A stretch of 23,539 bases of DNA from the NCBI GenBank assembly GCA_934122035.1, contig CAKOVP010000020.1:1-23539 (forward strand), in the 5' to 3' direction. The notes under the pieces are model-generated. The model saw nothing but the letters and a program-made list of their open reading frames with translations. It searched no databases and was not told where the DNA came from. This document shows positions 17,086-23,539 of the stretch, in pieces. The stretch comes from an uncultured Clostridia bacterium. Lineage in GTDB: Bacteria; Bacillota; Clostridia; TANB77; CAG-508. How positions within the stretch are numbered: position 1 is the stretch's first letter; each line of letters begins with the position of its first letter. The translations under genes and the position numbers were made by a program.

Positions 17086-17146
17086 AAATTTATGCAATAA
17101 GTTTTATGTATATATTAAAATTATGATTAATTTTTTAATATATAAC

Positions 17147-17188
17147 CAAAAAGATGTATTTTGCACTTTTGCAAATACATCTTTTTTA
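17147..17188. terminator. Bidirectional terminator between DUF975 and ABC-F genes
   Basis: AAAAAGATGTATTT (17148-17161) pairs with AAATACATCTTTTT (17173-17186), and GCA/TGC pairs inside add to it with one bulge. T runs lie on the plus side and A runs at the start, so it works for both convergent genes. It ends right at the stop codon of the ABC-F gene. Confidence 0.85.
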
Positions 17189-18769
17189 TTATTCTATTCC
17201 TAAATATTCGTTATATGTTTGTTCTTTATCTATTAATTTATCTGCTTTTATGTCAATTATTCTGTTTGCAACTGTTTGCATTAATTGGTGGTCGTGTGAT
17301 GTAAAAATTATATTTCCAGGAAATTTGCTCATTCCCTCATTTAATGCTGTTATACTTTCCATATCTAAATGGTTTGTTGGTTCATCAAATATTAAGAAAT
17401 TTGCACCAGAAAGCATCATTTTAGATAACACGCATCTAACTTTTTCTCCTCCAGATAGCACATTTACACCTTTTAATGCTTCTTCTCCAGAAAATAACAT
17501 TCTTCCTAAAAAGCTTCTAACATATGTTTCATCTGGGTCTTTAGAATATTGTCTTAACCAATCTGTTATTGATAAGTCACTTTGGAATAAATAGTTGTTA
17601 TCTTTAGGAAAATAGGTATTTGTAATAGTTGTACCCCAAATAATTTTTCCTTCATCTGGTTCTAATTCTCCAGCAATTATTTGGAATAATGCAGTTTTTG
17701 CATTTTCATTATCTGCTATAATTGCTATTTTATCATTTGGCTTTACAGTAAAAGATACATTATCTAATATTTTTTCCCCATTAATTGTTTTAGAAATGTT
17801 CTTTACTTGTAAAATTTCATTTCCTGGCAATCTATCTGGTTTAAAATCTATGTATGGGTACTTTCTATTTGAAGGAGTAATTTCGTCTAATTGAATTTTC
17901 TCTAATGATTTTTTTCTTGATGTTGCTTGTTTAGATTTAGAAGCATTTGCACTAAATCTAGCAATAAATGCTTGTAATTCTTTTATCTTTTCTTCCTTCT
18001 TTTTATTTTGCTCTCTCATTTGCTTTTGTAATAATTGGCTAGATTCATACCAGAAGTCATAGTTTCCAGGATATAGTTTAATCTTGCCAAAGTCTACATC
18101 ACAAATGTTTGTGCATACTTTATTTAAGAAATATCTATCATGAGATACTACAATAACTGTATTTTCAAAATTTATTAAAAATTCCTCTAACCAATTAATT
18201 GTTTTAAGGTCCAAGTCGTTTGTTGGTTCATCCAATAATAGTATATCTGGATTTCCAAATAAAGCTTGTGCTAAAAGCACTTTAACTTTTTCCTTTGCCT
18301 CTAGTTCTTTCATAAATTTATAATGTTTATCTGGTTCTATTCCAAGGTCATTTAGTAATATTGCGGCATCAGATTCTGCATTCCATCCATCTAGCTCTGA
18401 AAATCTTTCTTCTAATTTTGCAGCCTTCATTCCATCTTCTTCGGAAAAGTCTGGTTTTGCATATATTTCGTTTTTTTCTTTCATTATACTATATAATTCT
18501 TGGTTTCCCATAATTACAGTGTCCATAACTGTATTTTCTTCGTACTCAAAGTGGTTCTGTCTAAGTACAGATAATCTTTCTGTTTTTTCCTTTGTAACTT
18601 CTCCTTTGCTTGGCTCTAGTTCTCCAGATAAAACCTTTAAAAAAGTAGATTTTCCTGCACCATTTGCTCCAATTATTCCATAGCAGCAACCTTTATTAAA
18701 TTTAATATTTACATCTTCAAATAAAGTTCTTTTGCCAAACCTTATTGTAACTCCACTTGCAATTAACAT
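17189..18769 (-). CDS. ABC-F family ATPase, YkpA/YbiT-like
   Basis: The protein has 526 residues in two ABC ATPase domains and no membrane segment; ABC-F proteins act on ribosomes as translation factors, some giving antibiotic protection. First domain: Walker A GANGAGKST (34-42), a weak signature ELEAKEK (155-161) where LSGG is usual, and Walker B with Asp180/Glu181 in LLLDEPTNDLD. A charged linker spans about 240-320. Second domain: Walker A ADNENAKT (352-359), where both conserved glycines are Ala but the Lys and Thr remain, signature LSGGEK (438-443) and FDEPTNHLD (461-469). The NENAKT form is familiar in this subfamily, so both catalytic sites may still work. AGGAGG stands just before the ATG. 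The general subfamily is housekeeping-like rather than a known resistance type. Confidence 0.9.
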   Translation of the reverse strand: MLIASGVTIRFGKRTLFEDVNIKFNKGCCYGIIGANGAGKSTFLKVLSGELEPSKGEVTKEKTERLSVLRQNHFEYEENTVMDTVIMGNQELYSIMKEKNEIYAKPDFSEEDGMKAAKLEERFSELDGWNAESDAAILLNDLGIEPDKHYKFMKELEAKEKVKVLLAQALFGNPDILLLDEPTNDLDLKTINWLEEFLINFENTVIVVSHDRYFLNKVCTNICDVDFGKIKLYPGNYDFWYESSQLLQKQMREQNKKKEEKIKELQAFIARFSANASKSKQATSRKKSLEKIQLDEITPSNRKYPYIDFKPDRLPGNEILQVKNISKTINGEKILDNVSFTVKPNDKIAIIADNENAKTALFQIIAGELEPDEGKIIWGTTITNTYFPKDNNYLFQSDLSITDWLRQYSKDPDETYVRSFLGRMLFSGEEALKGVNVLSGGEKVRCVLSKMMLSGANFLIFDEPTNHLDMESITALNEGMSKFPGNIIFTSHDHQLMQTVANRIIDIKADKLIDKEQTYNEYLGIE

Positions 18770-18801
18770 ATTTTTCCTCCTAGAATTATTTTAACATTCA
18801 T

Positions 18802-18830
18802 ATTATATCTTATTTTCTAGCCTTTTTCAA
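18802..18830 (-). promoter_or_regulatory. Promoter of the ABC-F gene
   Basis: On the minus strand TTGAAA (18825-18830), 17 bases, TATAAT (18802-18807). A leader of about 30 bases precedes the ABC-F start. Confidence 0.8.
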
Positions 18831-18954
18831 TCCTATTTTACTATATTGTTTCATATTATGTAAATTTCTTTTCTTATTATTTTTTGATTTAAAAAAGTTT
18901 AGAAATTCCAGTTCTCCGTAGATATTTACGCATCTTTATTTCTTTTATCACTGA

Positions 18955-18990
18955 AGAGAAAAATTAGGAATCGTTTTCTTCCTAATTTAA
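18955..18990 (-). terminator. Terminator of the corA-like gene, overlapping its stop codon
   Basis: On the minus strand AAATTAGGAA pairs perfectly with TTCCTAATTT around GAAAACGA, followed by T-rich sequence. The gene's TAG stop (18982-18984) lies inside the 5' arm. Bases 18831-18954 otherwise hold only a near-palindrome, CGTAGATATTTACG, around 18916-18930, with no gene. Confidence 0.85.
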
Positions 18991-19923
18991 CATATTTTTC
19001 TTTTTAAGCCATATTGTAGCAACTATTCCTAACAATAATGAAATTATTATCATCGCCAAAAATCCAAATCTATTTCCTTCAAATGGTACGGGTACATTCA
19101 TTCCCCAAAAACTTGCTATTAAAGTTGGTATTGCAATTATAATTGTAATAGATGTAAGTATTTTCATTACTCCGTTTAGATTATTAGAAATTATGGAAGA
19201 GCACGCCTCCATAGTTGTTCCTAAAATATTGCTATAAATTTGACTCATTTCTATGGCTTGTCTATTCTCTATTATGGCATCTTCTAGCAAATCTTCATCT
19301 TCTTCATATAGTTTTATTACTTTTCCTCTCATAGTTTTTTCCATAACCAATTCATTTGCTTTTAGGGACGTTGTTAAATAAACTAAACTCTTTTCCAAGT
19401 TTAACATGTGTAGTACTTCTTCATTTTGCATAGATTTTTGTAATATATGTTCAGCAATTTCACTTTCTTTATTCACAGCTTTCAACATTGTTAAAAATAG
19501 TTCTGCATTATTATATAATATTTGTAATAAAATTCTACTTTTTTTGAATGTAGTAATTTTTTTATTTTCTCTGACCAAATTTTTTAAAACATCATTCTCT
19601 TTTATTGATATTGTAATTATATAATCATCTCTTACAAAAATAATTCCCATAGGCATTGTTGTATATATTTTTGCATTTTCTACTTCTTCAATAACTGGAA
19701 CATCTATAATAAATAATACCGTATTTTCATCTTCGTCTATATCAATTCTGGCTTTTTCCTCGCTATCTAGAGCATACTTAATAAAATCTTCACTTATTTT
19801 AATGTTATTACAAACTTTATTAATTTCTTGCTCGGATGGATTATACATATTAATCCATGCACCTTTTTCAAAACTATTTATTTCCCTTGTACTACTATTT
19901 GTTGTTTTATAAATTTTTAACAT
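18982..19923 (-). CDS. CorA-like divalent metal ion transporter
   Basis: The protein has 313 residues. CorA family members form pentameric channels for Mg2+ or other divalent metals. Residues 1-250 make the cytoplasmic alpha/beta and long-helix region. Two membrane segments follow at about 254-273 and 286-306, with the hallmark GMN at 274-276 (FWGMNVPVP), and the basic C-terminal end KKKN. The open frame extends much further upstream, but that extension is only the tRNA-Lys read as protein. The start chosen is the ATG at 19923 with AGGTGG about 8 bases before it; an ATG two codons earlier is too close to that site. No clear promoter was found in 19924-20029. Transport of a different divalent cation is possible. 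Confidence 0.9.
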   Translation of the reverse strand: MLKIYKTTNSSTREINSFEKGAWINMYNPSEQEINKVCNNIKISEDFIKYALDSEEKARIDIDEDENTVLFIIDVPVIEEVENAKIYTTMPMGIIFVRDDYIITISIKENDVLKNLVRENKKITTFKKSRILLQILYNNAELFLTMLKAVNKESEIAEHILQKSMQNEEVLHMLNLEKSLVYLTTSLKANELVMEKTMRGKVIKLYEEDEDLLEDAIIENRQAIEMSQIYSNILGTTMEACSSIISNNLNGVMKILTSITIIIAIPTLIASFWGMNVPVPFEGNRFGFLAMIIISLLLGIVATIWLKKKNMLN

Positions 19924-20029
19924 AATCATCCCACCTTTATTTAAATAGCTTTTATCAAAATCATTCTCTTTATGATGCATAGTATGATTTGCAACTTTCA
20001 CATAATAAGAAAAATAATTACTTTTTAAT

Positions 20030-20065
20030 ATAAAAAATAACACTCTCATTTTTTCTGAAAGTGTT
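20030..20065 (-). terminator. Terminator of tRNA-Lys
   Basis: On the minus strand AACACTTTCA (20056-20065) pairs with TGAGAGTGTT (20039-20048) with one G-U pair, followed by a T run. It starts 4 bases after the encoded CCA. Confidence 0.85.
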
Positions 20066-20069
20066 CTAA

Positions 20070-20145
20070 TGGTGCACCACCGGGGAGTCGAACCCCGGAC
20101 CTTCTGATTAAGAGTCAGCTGCTCTACCAACTGAGCTAGTGGTGC
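20070..20145 (-). tRNA. tRNA-Lys (CTT)
   Basis: This 76-base cloverleaf on the minus strand starts GCACCAC at 20145 and pairs with GTGGTGC before A and an encoded CCA. The anticodon loop CTCTTAA gives anticodon CTT (Lys, AAG codons). The T arm CGGGG/CCCCG holds TTCGACT. The top pair of the anticodon stem appears to be a G-A mismatch, which is minor. Confidence 0.95.
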
Positions 20146-20158
20146 GTTGACAAAATTT

Positions 20159-20187
20159 ATTATAATACGTATAGCACATTTTGTCAA
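20159..20187 (-). promoter_or_regulatory. Consensus promoter of tRNA-Lys
   Basis: On the minus strand a perfect TTGACA (20182-20187), 17-base spacer, perfect TATAAT (20159-20164). The transcript would start about 5-8 bases before the tRNA. Confidence 0.92.
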
Positions 20188-20207
20188 TAAAAATACAGAC
20201 TATTTTC

Positions 20208-20254
20208 AAAAAATTCACCACATTATGCTTTATTAAGCTATGTGGTGTTTTTTT
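20208..20254 (-). terminator. Terminator of the vanW-family gene
   Basis: CACCACAT (20216-20223) pairs with ATGTGGTG (20240-20247), and inner GCTT/AAGC (20227-20230 with 20235-20238) extends the stem. T runs lie outside both arms, so it could work in both directions. It lies downstream of the VanW gene on the minus strand; nothing on the plus strand needs it. Confidence 0.85.
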
Positions 20255-20301
20255 ATTGTTTTATGCATTCGCATATATTTTAATTCCATATTGTTAATTT
20301 T

Positions 20302-21864
20302 TTATTGTTTTTTTAATATTATTTTATCTAATGCATGATACAAATCTTTAGATATTATATCACTCGATATTATAGCTCCATTTTGTCGCACTATTTTTGT
20401 TGTTTCACTAGTGCATCCATCATGCCCTTCCTGCTTTACAAGTTTCTTACCCTCTTCTACACTGTTATCAATTTCATATTTTGTTTCTTTTTTTATTATA
20501 GAAGTAATTTTAGATTGTATTACAATTTCACAATCATCCTTTTCTTTTATTCCTTTTATTGCAATTTTACACACACCATTTTTGGATATTGCTTCCACTT
20601 TAATTGGATAAGTTCTATTATTTTTGAATTTTAAGTCAACTGTTCCCCAAGATACTGTTGCATCTCTTCCGGGATCCACATACGATGTTTCAAAATAATG
20701 GTTGCTTCTTTCTACAATTTCTAGATTTGCATATAAAACAGCATTATATAAAGTAGAAGACACTTGGCATATTCCGCCACCAACTTCTTGTACTACTTTT
20801 CCCCCAGCATAAGCCCCTGCTTCTTTGTAACCTGCTTCTATTGTTCTTTTACCAACTATTTGATTATACGAAAATGTTTCCCCTGGCATAATTACTGTTC
20901 CATCTATTTTATTTGATGCAAGAGCAATGTTATTACTTCTGTTTTTATTACTTGCATCATATCTGGTTGTATAATCTCCTAAATTATCTGGAAATGCATC
21001 TTCTCCCAAATCATTTAATGTTTTTTCAGCAACTGTAATCTTTAATGGAATTTCATATTCTTCTTTTTCCTCGCTTATTATTTGTCTTGCTTCCTCCATA
21101 GAAATTGCAAAGTCTACTCCATTTACATTTGGATGAACTGTTGTTGGATTTGTTGTTATATATGCATCTTGTGGTTCTCTATAAATTTCATCTCGAATTT
21201 TTTGCAAATTTATTTCTTCAGGATTTTTTTCTATAACAGGAATTTGAATTATGTTACCCTCTTGATTACTATTAAAATTAAATAATTCATTTTCTATTAT
21301 ATTTGTAAATTCATTTTCATTTACTATATTTCCACTTTTCCCTTTAGTAATAATTAACTTATTATCCTCTATATAGTACTTACTTTCCTCTAGGGCATTA
21401 GGTAATTCGCCATTAATAGTGTTAATTTTCTCTTTTAGTATCTCTTTATTGTATGATTTGTTTATGTTAACATTCTTTTTAAAAATTACTGTCTTTAAAA
21501 TTGTAAAATTGTTCAAGAAAATGTTATTATTTCTTCCAATCTTATAAGCTTCATTTGCAGCCTCATCATTATTATAAACTGCCTCAAAAATATTTAAATT
21601 AATTTCAGTTTCATATTCACCTAATTTAAGTTTAATTATTTTATTATTAATATTTTCTTCAATATTATTTAATTCATTTTTTGCTTCATTTTCTGTTTTA
21701 TTAGAAAAATTAATATTATTTATTTTTACTCCATAAATTATTTTATTATTTGCACTATTTAATATAGCAAAAATTGTAGAAAATAAAAATAATAAAATTA
21801 ATATAAAAAATAAAATAATTAATTTTTTCTTTATTTTATTTTTAGAAATTTTTTCTTTTTTCAT
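20302..21864 (-). CDS. VanW-family envelope protein
   Basis: The protein has 520 residues. A basic N-terminus and one membrane segment (about 12-36) are followed by a long, Asn/Glu/Lys-rich extracytoplasmic region resembling the peptidoglycan-binding-4 type (about 45-230). The VanW domain lies at about 290-430 (NNIALASNKIDGTVIMPGE, then VVQEVGGGICQVSSTLYNA). A short C-terminal tail looks G5-like (YEIDNSVEEGKKLVKQEG). VanW proteins are common in Clostridia cell envelopes; the exact function is not established and no vancomycin-resistance genes are nearby. The open frame begins at a TTG (21879). An ATG at 21864 with GGA about 10 bases upstream is preferred; an ATG at 21870 is possible. Confidence 0.88.
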   Translation of the reverse strand: MKKEKISKNKIKKKLIILFFILILLFLFSTIFAILNSANNKIIYGVKINNINFSNKTENEAKNELNNIEENINNKIIKLKLGEYETEINLNIFEAVYNNDEAANEAYKIGRNNNIFLNNFTILKTVIFKKNVNINKSYNKEILKEKINTINGELPNALEESKYYIEDNKLIITKGKSGNIVNENEFTNIIENELFNFNSNQEGNIIQIPVIEKNPEEINLQKIRDEIYREPQDAYITTNPTTVHPNVNGVDFAISMEEARQIISEEKEEYEIPLKITVAEKTLNDLGEDAFPDNLGDYTTRYDASNKNRSNNIALASNKIDGTVIMPGETFSYNQIVGKRTIEAGYKEAGAYAGGKVVQEVGGGICQVSSTLYNAVLYANLEIVERSNHYFETSYVDPGRDATVSWGTVDLKFKNNRTYPIKVEAISKNGVCKIAIKGIKEKDDCEIVIQSKITSIIKKETKYEIDNSVEEGKKLVKQEGHDGCTSETTKIVRQNGAIISSDIISKDLYHALDKIILKKQ

Positions 21865-21883
21865 ATACATCACATCCAAAATA

Positions 21884-21912
21884 ATATTACCATATAAAAT
21901 ATTTTTTTACAA
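21884..21912 (-). promoter_or_regulatory. Possible vanW-family promoter
   Basis: On the minus strand TTGTAA (21907-21912), 17 bases, TAATAT (21884-21889). The boxes are moderate matches, but position and spacing fit. Confidence 0.4.
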
Positions 21913-22022
21913 TTATATTTATTATTATTTTATTTTTAAAATTCAAATATTAAATTATTTAATATTTGGCTAAAAATTATAACAAACTTCAACAAAAAAA
22001 TACAAATTTTTCAAAAAAACTA

Positions 22023-22051
22023 TTGAATAAATTTTACTTTAATATTATAAT
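22023..22051 (+). promoter_or_regulatory. Promoter of the CBM25-like gene
   Basis: TTGAAT (22023-22028), 17 bases, perfect TATAAT (22046-22051). A short leader with AGGAG (22072-22076) precedes the ATG at 22084. Confidence 0.8.
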
Positions 22052-22083
22052 ACAGGTGACAAAAGATAAACAGGAGATTAATT

Positions 22084-22551
22084 ATGGAATTAGTTAAAAA
22101 TATATTTTTTAATACAGATAAACTTATTGAAGGATCAAAAGTAAAAATATCATATACTGGTTATTTATTTGAAAATAAATCAGAATCAGTATTTGTTCAT
22201 TATGGATTTGGTTCTCAATGGGAAAATCTTTCAGAAGTACAAATGCAAAAAACAGATTTAGGATTCCAAGCAGAAATAGAATTACAATCTGCTGAAGACT
22301 TAAATTTATGTTTTAGAAATTCAAACAATGAATGGGATAATAATTATGGACAAAATTATTCTTTTAAAATAGAAAAAAAAGAAGTAGCTTTGGTTCCTCA
22401 AAATGTTGTCTCTGCTATAGATTCTCCAAGAAGATTAAGAAAATCTTACATTTGGAGTAAGAAAATAAAACTTGCTATTTATAAGTTAATACATTATTTT
22501 CCAAAATTATTATCTGGAAATTATAGAAAAAAAATATCTAATGAAAATTAA
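22084..22551 (+). CDS. Free-standing CBM25-like carbohydrate-binding protein
   Basis: The protein has 155 residues. Residues 10-98 look like a starch/glycogen-binding beta-sandwich of the CBM25/26 type: VFVHYGFGSQWENL (with His39, Tyr40, Trp46), then KTDLGFQAEIEL and CFRNSNNEWDNNYGQNYSF (Trp84). Such modules usually belong to amylases, but here no catalytic domain follows. There is no signal peptide, so the protein is probably cytoplasmic and may bind intracellular glycogen. Residues 114-150 form a strongly basic, aromatic, probably amphipathic tail (RRLRKSYIWSKKIKLAIYKL) that could touch membranes or nucleic acid. It is monocistronic, with its own promoter and terminator. Confidence 0.75.
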   Translation: MELVKNIFFNTDKLIEGSKVKISYTGYLFENKSESVFVHYGFGSQWENLSEVQMQKTDLGFQAEIELQSAEDLNLCFRNSNNEWDNNYGQNYSFKIEKKEVALVPQNVVSAIDSPRRLRKSYIWSKKIKLAIYKLIHYFPKLLSGNYRKKISNEN

Positions 22552-22561
22552 AAATATATAA

Positions 22562-22596
22562 AAAATGAAAGCTCAAATTTGCTTTCATTTTTATTT
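22562..22596. terminator. Bidirectional terminator, CBM25-like / SDR genes
   Basis: AAAATGAAAGC (22562-22572) pairs perfectly with GCTTTCATTTT (22581-22591) around an 8-base loop, with T-rich sequence on the plus side and an A run on the other. It serves both convergent genes. Confidence 0.85.
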
Positions 22597-23324
22597 TATA
22601 TTAACCAGCCACCATTAACAGAAATTACCTGTCCCGTTGTATAGTTATCTTCAATTAACCATTCAACACATTTAGATATGTTAGATTTTTCTCCTATTCT
22701 TTCTAATGGAATTTCTTCAATAATATTGTTTAATTCTTCTTTAGTAAAGCTACCATTCATTTCAGTATCTATAATCCCTGGTGCAATACTATTTATTCTA
22801 ATATTAGATGGTCCCATTTCTTTTGCAAGTGATTTTGTAAGAGCATCAATTCCTGCTTTAGTAACGGAATAATGACTTTCACATGAAGCTCCTGTTATCC
22901 CCCAAATAGAAGATATATTTATTATGTTACCCTCTTTTTTATTAATCATATATGGAAGCACTTCTTGACACATATAAAATACAGAACTTAAATTGTTTTT
23001 TATAATCTTATTCCAGTCATCTTCTGTAATATCTAAAAAAGGTTTAATTTGGTCTATTCCAGCATTGTTAATTAACACATCTATTTTATTATATTTATTT
23101 ATGGCAAAATCTACAAGTGCTTTTACTTCATCTTTATTAGAAACATCTGCTTTAAAAATTTCTATATTTATTCCATTATTTTTCAATTCTTCTTTTAATT
23201 CATTTGCTTCTTTTCCTGATTTATTATAGTTTGCTATTATATTATATCCCTTAAAAGCTAAATCTTCTGCAATTTGTCTTCCTATTCCTCTAGAAGCTCC
23301 TGTAATAAGTATTACTTTATTCAT
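22596..23324 (-). CDS. Short-chain dehydrogenase/reductase, FabG-like
   Basis: The enzyme has 242 residues, the size of classical SDR enzymes such as 3-oxoacyl-ACP reductase. The Rossmann motif TGASRGIG is at 8-15, NNAG at 86-89, Ser139 in INISS, and the catalytic pair Tyr152/Lys156 in HYSVTKAG. It ends in the family-typical GQVISVNGGWLI. An upstream in-frame ATG at 23357 would add 11 residues lying inside the tRNA terminator; the ATG at 23324 with AGGAG at 23333-23337 is the real start. It is not next to other fatty-acid synthesis genes, so the substrate (3-oxoacyl-ACP or another carbonyl) cannot be fixed. Its transcription seems to depend on read-through from the tRNA unit. Confidence 0.9.
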   Translation of the reverse strand: MNKVILITGASRGIGRQIAEDLAFKGYNIIANYNKSGKEANELKEELKNNGINIEIFKADVSNKDEVKALVDFAINKYNKIDVLINNAGIDQIKPFLDITEDDWNKIIKNNLSSVFYMCQEVLPYMINKKEGNIINISSIWGITGASCESHYSVTKAGIDALTKSLAKEMGPSNIRINSIAPGIIDTEMNGSFTKEELNNIIEEIPLERIGEKSNISKCVEWLIEDNYTTGQVISVNGGWLI

Positions 23325-23336
23325 ATACTTTTCTCC

Positions 23337-23370
23337 TGAAAAATAGCAACCAGGCATATTCCTAGTTGCT
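23337..23370 (-). terminator. Terminator of the tRNA unit, abutting the SDR ribosome site
   Basis: On the minus strand AGCAACTAGG (23361-23370) pairs with CCTGGTTGCT (23345-23354) with one G-U pair around AATATG, then an A/T-rich T run (23339-23344) that touches the SDR Shine-Dalgarno sequence. Confidence 0.8.
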
Positions 23371-23376
23371 TTATTG

Positions 23377-23452
<76 letters not shown>

Positions 23453-23462
23453 ATTATTTATT

Positions 23463-23537
23463 TGGTGACCCCGACGGGAATCGAACCCATGTCTCCGCCG
23501 TGAAAGGGCGATGTCTTAACCGCTTGACCACGGGGCC
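23463..23537 (-). tRNA. tRNA-Glu (TTC)
   Basis: This 75-base cloverleaf on the minus strand has acceptor GGCCCCG/CGGGGTC with one G-U pair, discriminator A and encoded CCA. The anticodon stem CGCC/GGCG encloses a TTC anticodon (Glu). Only two bases of window remain beyond its 5' end, so its promoter, or further upstream tRNAs, lies outside. Confidence 0.95.
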
Positions 23538-23539
23538 AT

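Noticed and set aside
19924..20187. N-terminal extension of the CorA-like open frame starting MTKCAIRII
   Set aside because: It includes the tRNA-Lys gene and its terminator read as protein (NAPLAQLVEQL); the real start is 19923 with its own ribosome site.
20302..21864. Vancomycin resistance locus suggested by the VanW family
   Set aside because: No vanHAX-like ligase, dehydrogenase or dipeptidase genes are nearby; VanW proteins are common envelope proteins in Clostridia.
23325..23357. 11-residue N-terminal extension of the SDR
   Set aside because: It lies in the tRNA terminator region and the AGGAG at 23333-23337 points to the ATG at 23324, which begins the Rossmann fold as usual.

Overview
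The window comes from a very AT-rich Bacillota genome, most likely an anaerobic, possibly gut-associated Clostridia member. The basis is the base composition, standard code usage with Shine-Dalgarno starts, tRNA genes with encoded CCA, and typical Clostridia families (VanW, Tex, DUF975, HD-GYP, YkpA/YbiT-like ABC-F, free-standing CBM25-like protein). No species can be named from sequence alone.

Left part (1-2563): a decayed mobile or accessory segment. It holds a frameshifted and truncated tyrosine integrase (minus strand), an intact Fic-family gene whose motif has Gln in place of the catalytic His, then debris: an unrecognised minus-strand fragment fused to a TetR remnant. The Fic promoter carries four perfect copies of an 11-bp word in alternating orientation.

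Centre (2560-13722): an HtrA/DegP-like membrane-anchored serine protease (minus) faces a plus-strand block that looks like a small biosynthetic and signalling locus. It comprises an acyl-CoA/acyl-ACP synthetase, a one-module NRPS with order C-A-T-R (terminal reductase), a multi-pass membrane sensor histidine kinase 14 bases after the NRPS, and, behind its own promoter, a response regulator with an HD-GYP (cyclic-di-GMP phosphodiesterase) output. The simplest reading is that the synthetase supplies a fatty acyl group, the NRPS joins it to one amino acid and releases an N-acyl amino aldehyde (or alcohol) reductively, and the kinase/HD-GYP pair senses something related and changes cyclic-di-GMP. 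The biosynthetic half is well supported by domains; the coupling to signalling is inference from gene order.

Right part (13723-23539): housekeeping and envelope genes, mostly on the minus strand: Tex, DUF975 membrane protein (plus), ABC-F ATPase, CorA-like transporter, tRNA-Lys, VanW-family protein, a free-standing CBM25-like protein (plus), a FabG-like short-chain dehydrogenase, tRNA-Thr and tRNA-Glu. Most units end in clear intrinsic terminators and several have near-consensus promoters with 17-base spacers. The SDR gene is an exception: it sits directly behind the tRNA terminator with almost no room for its own promoter.
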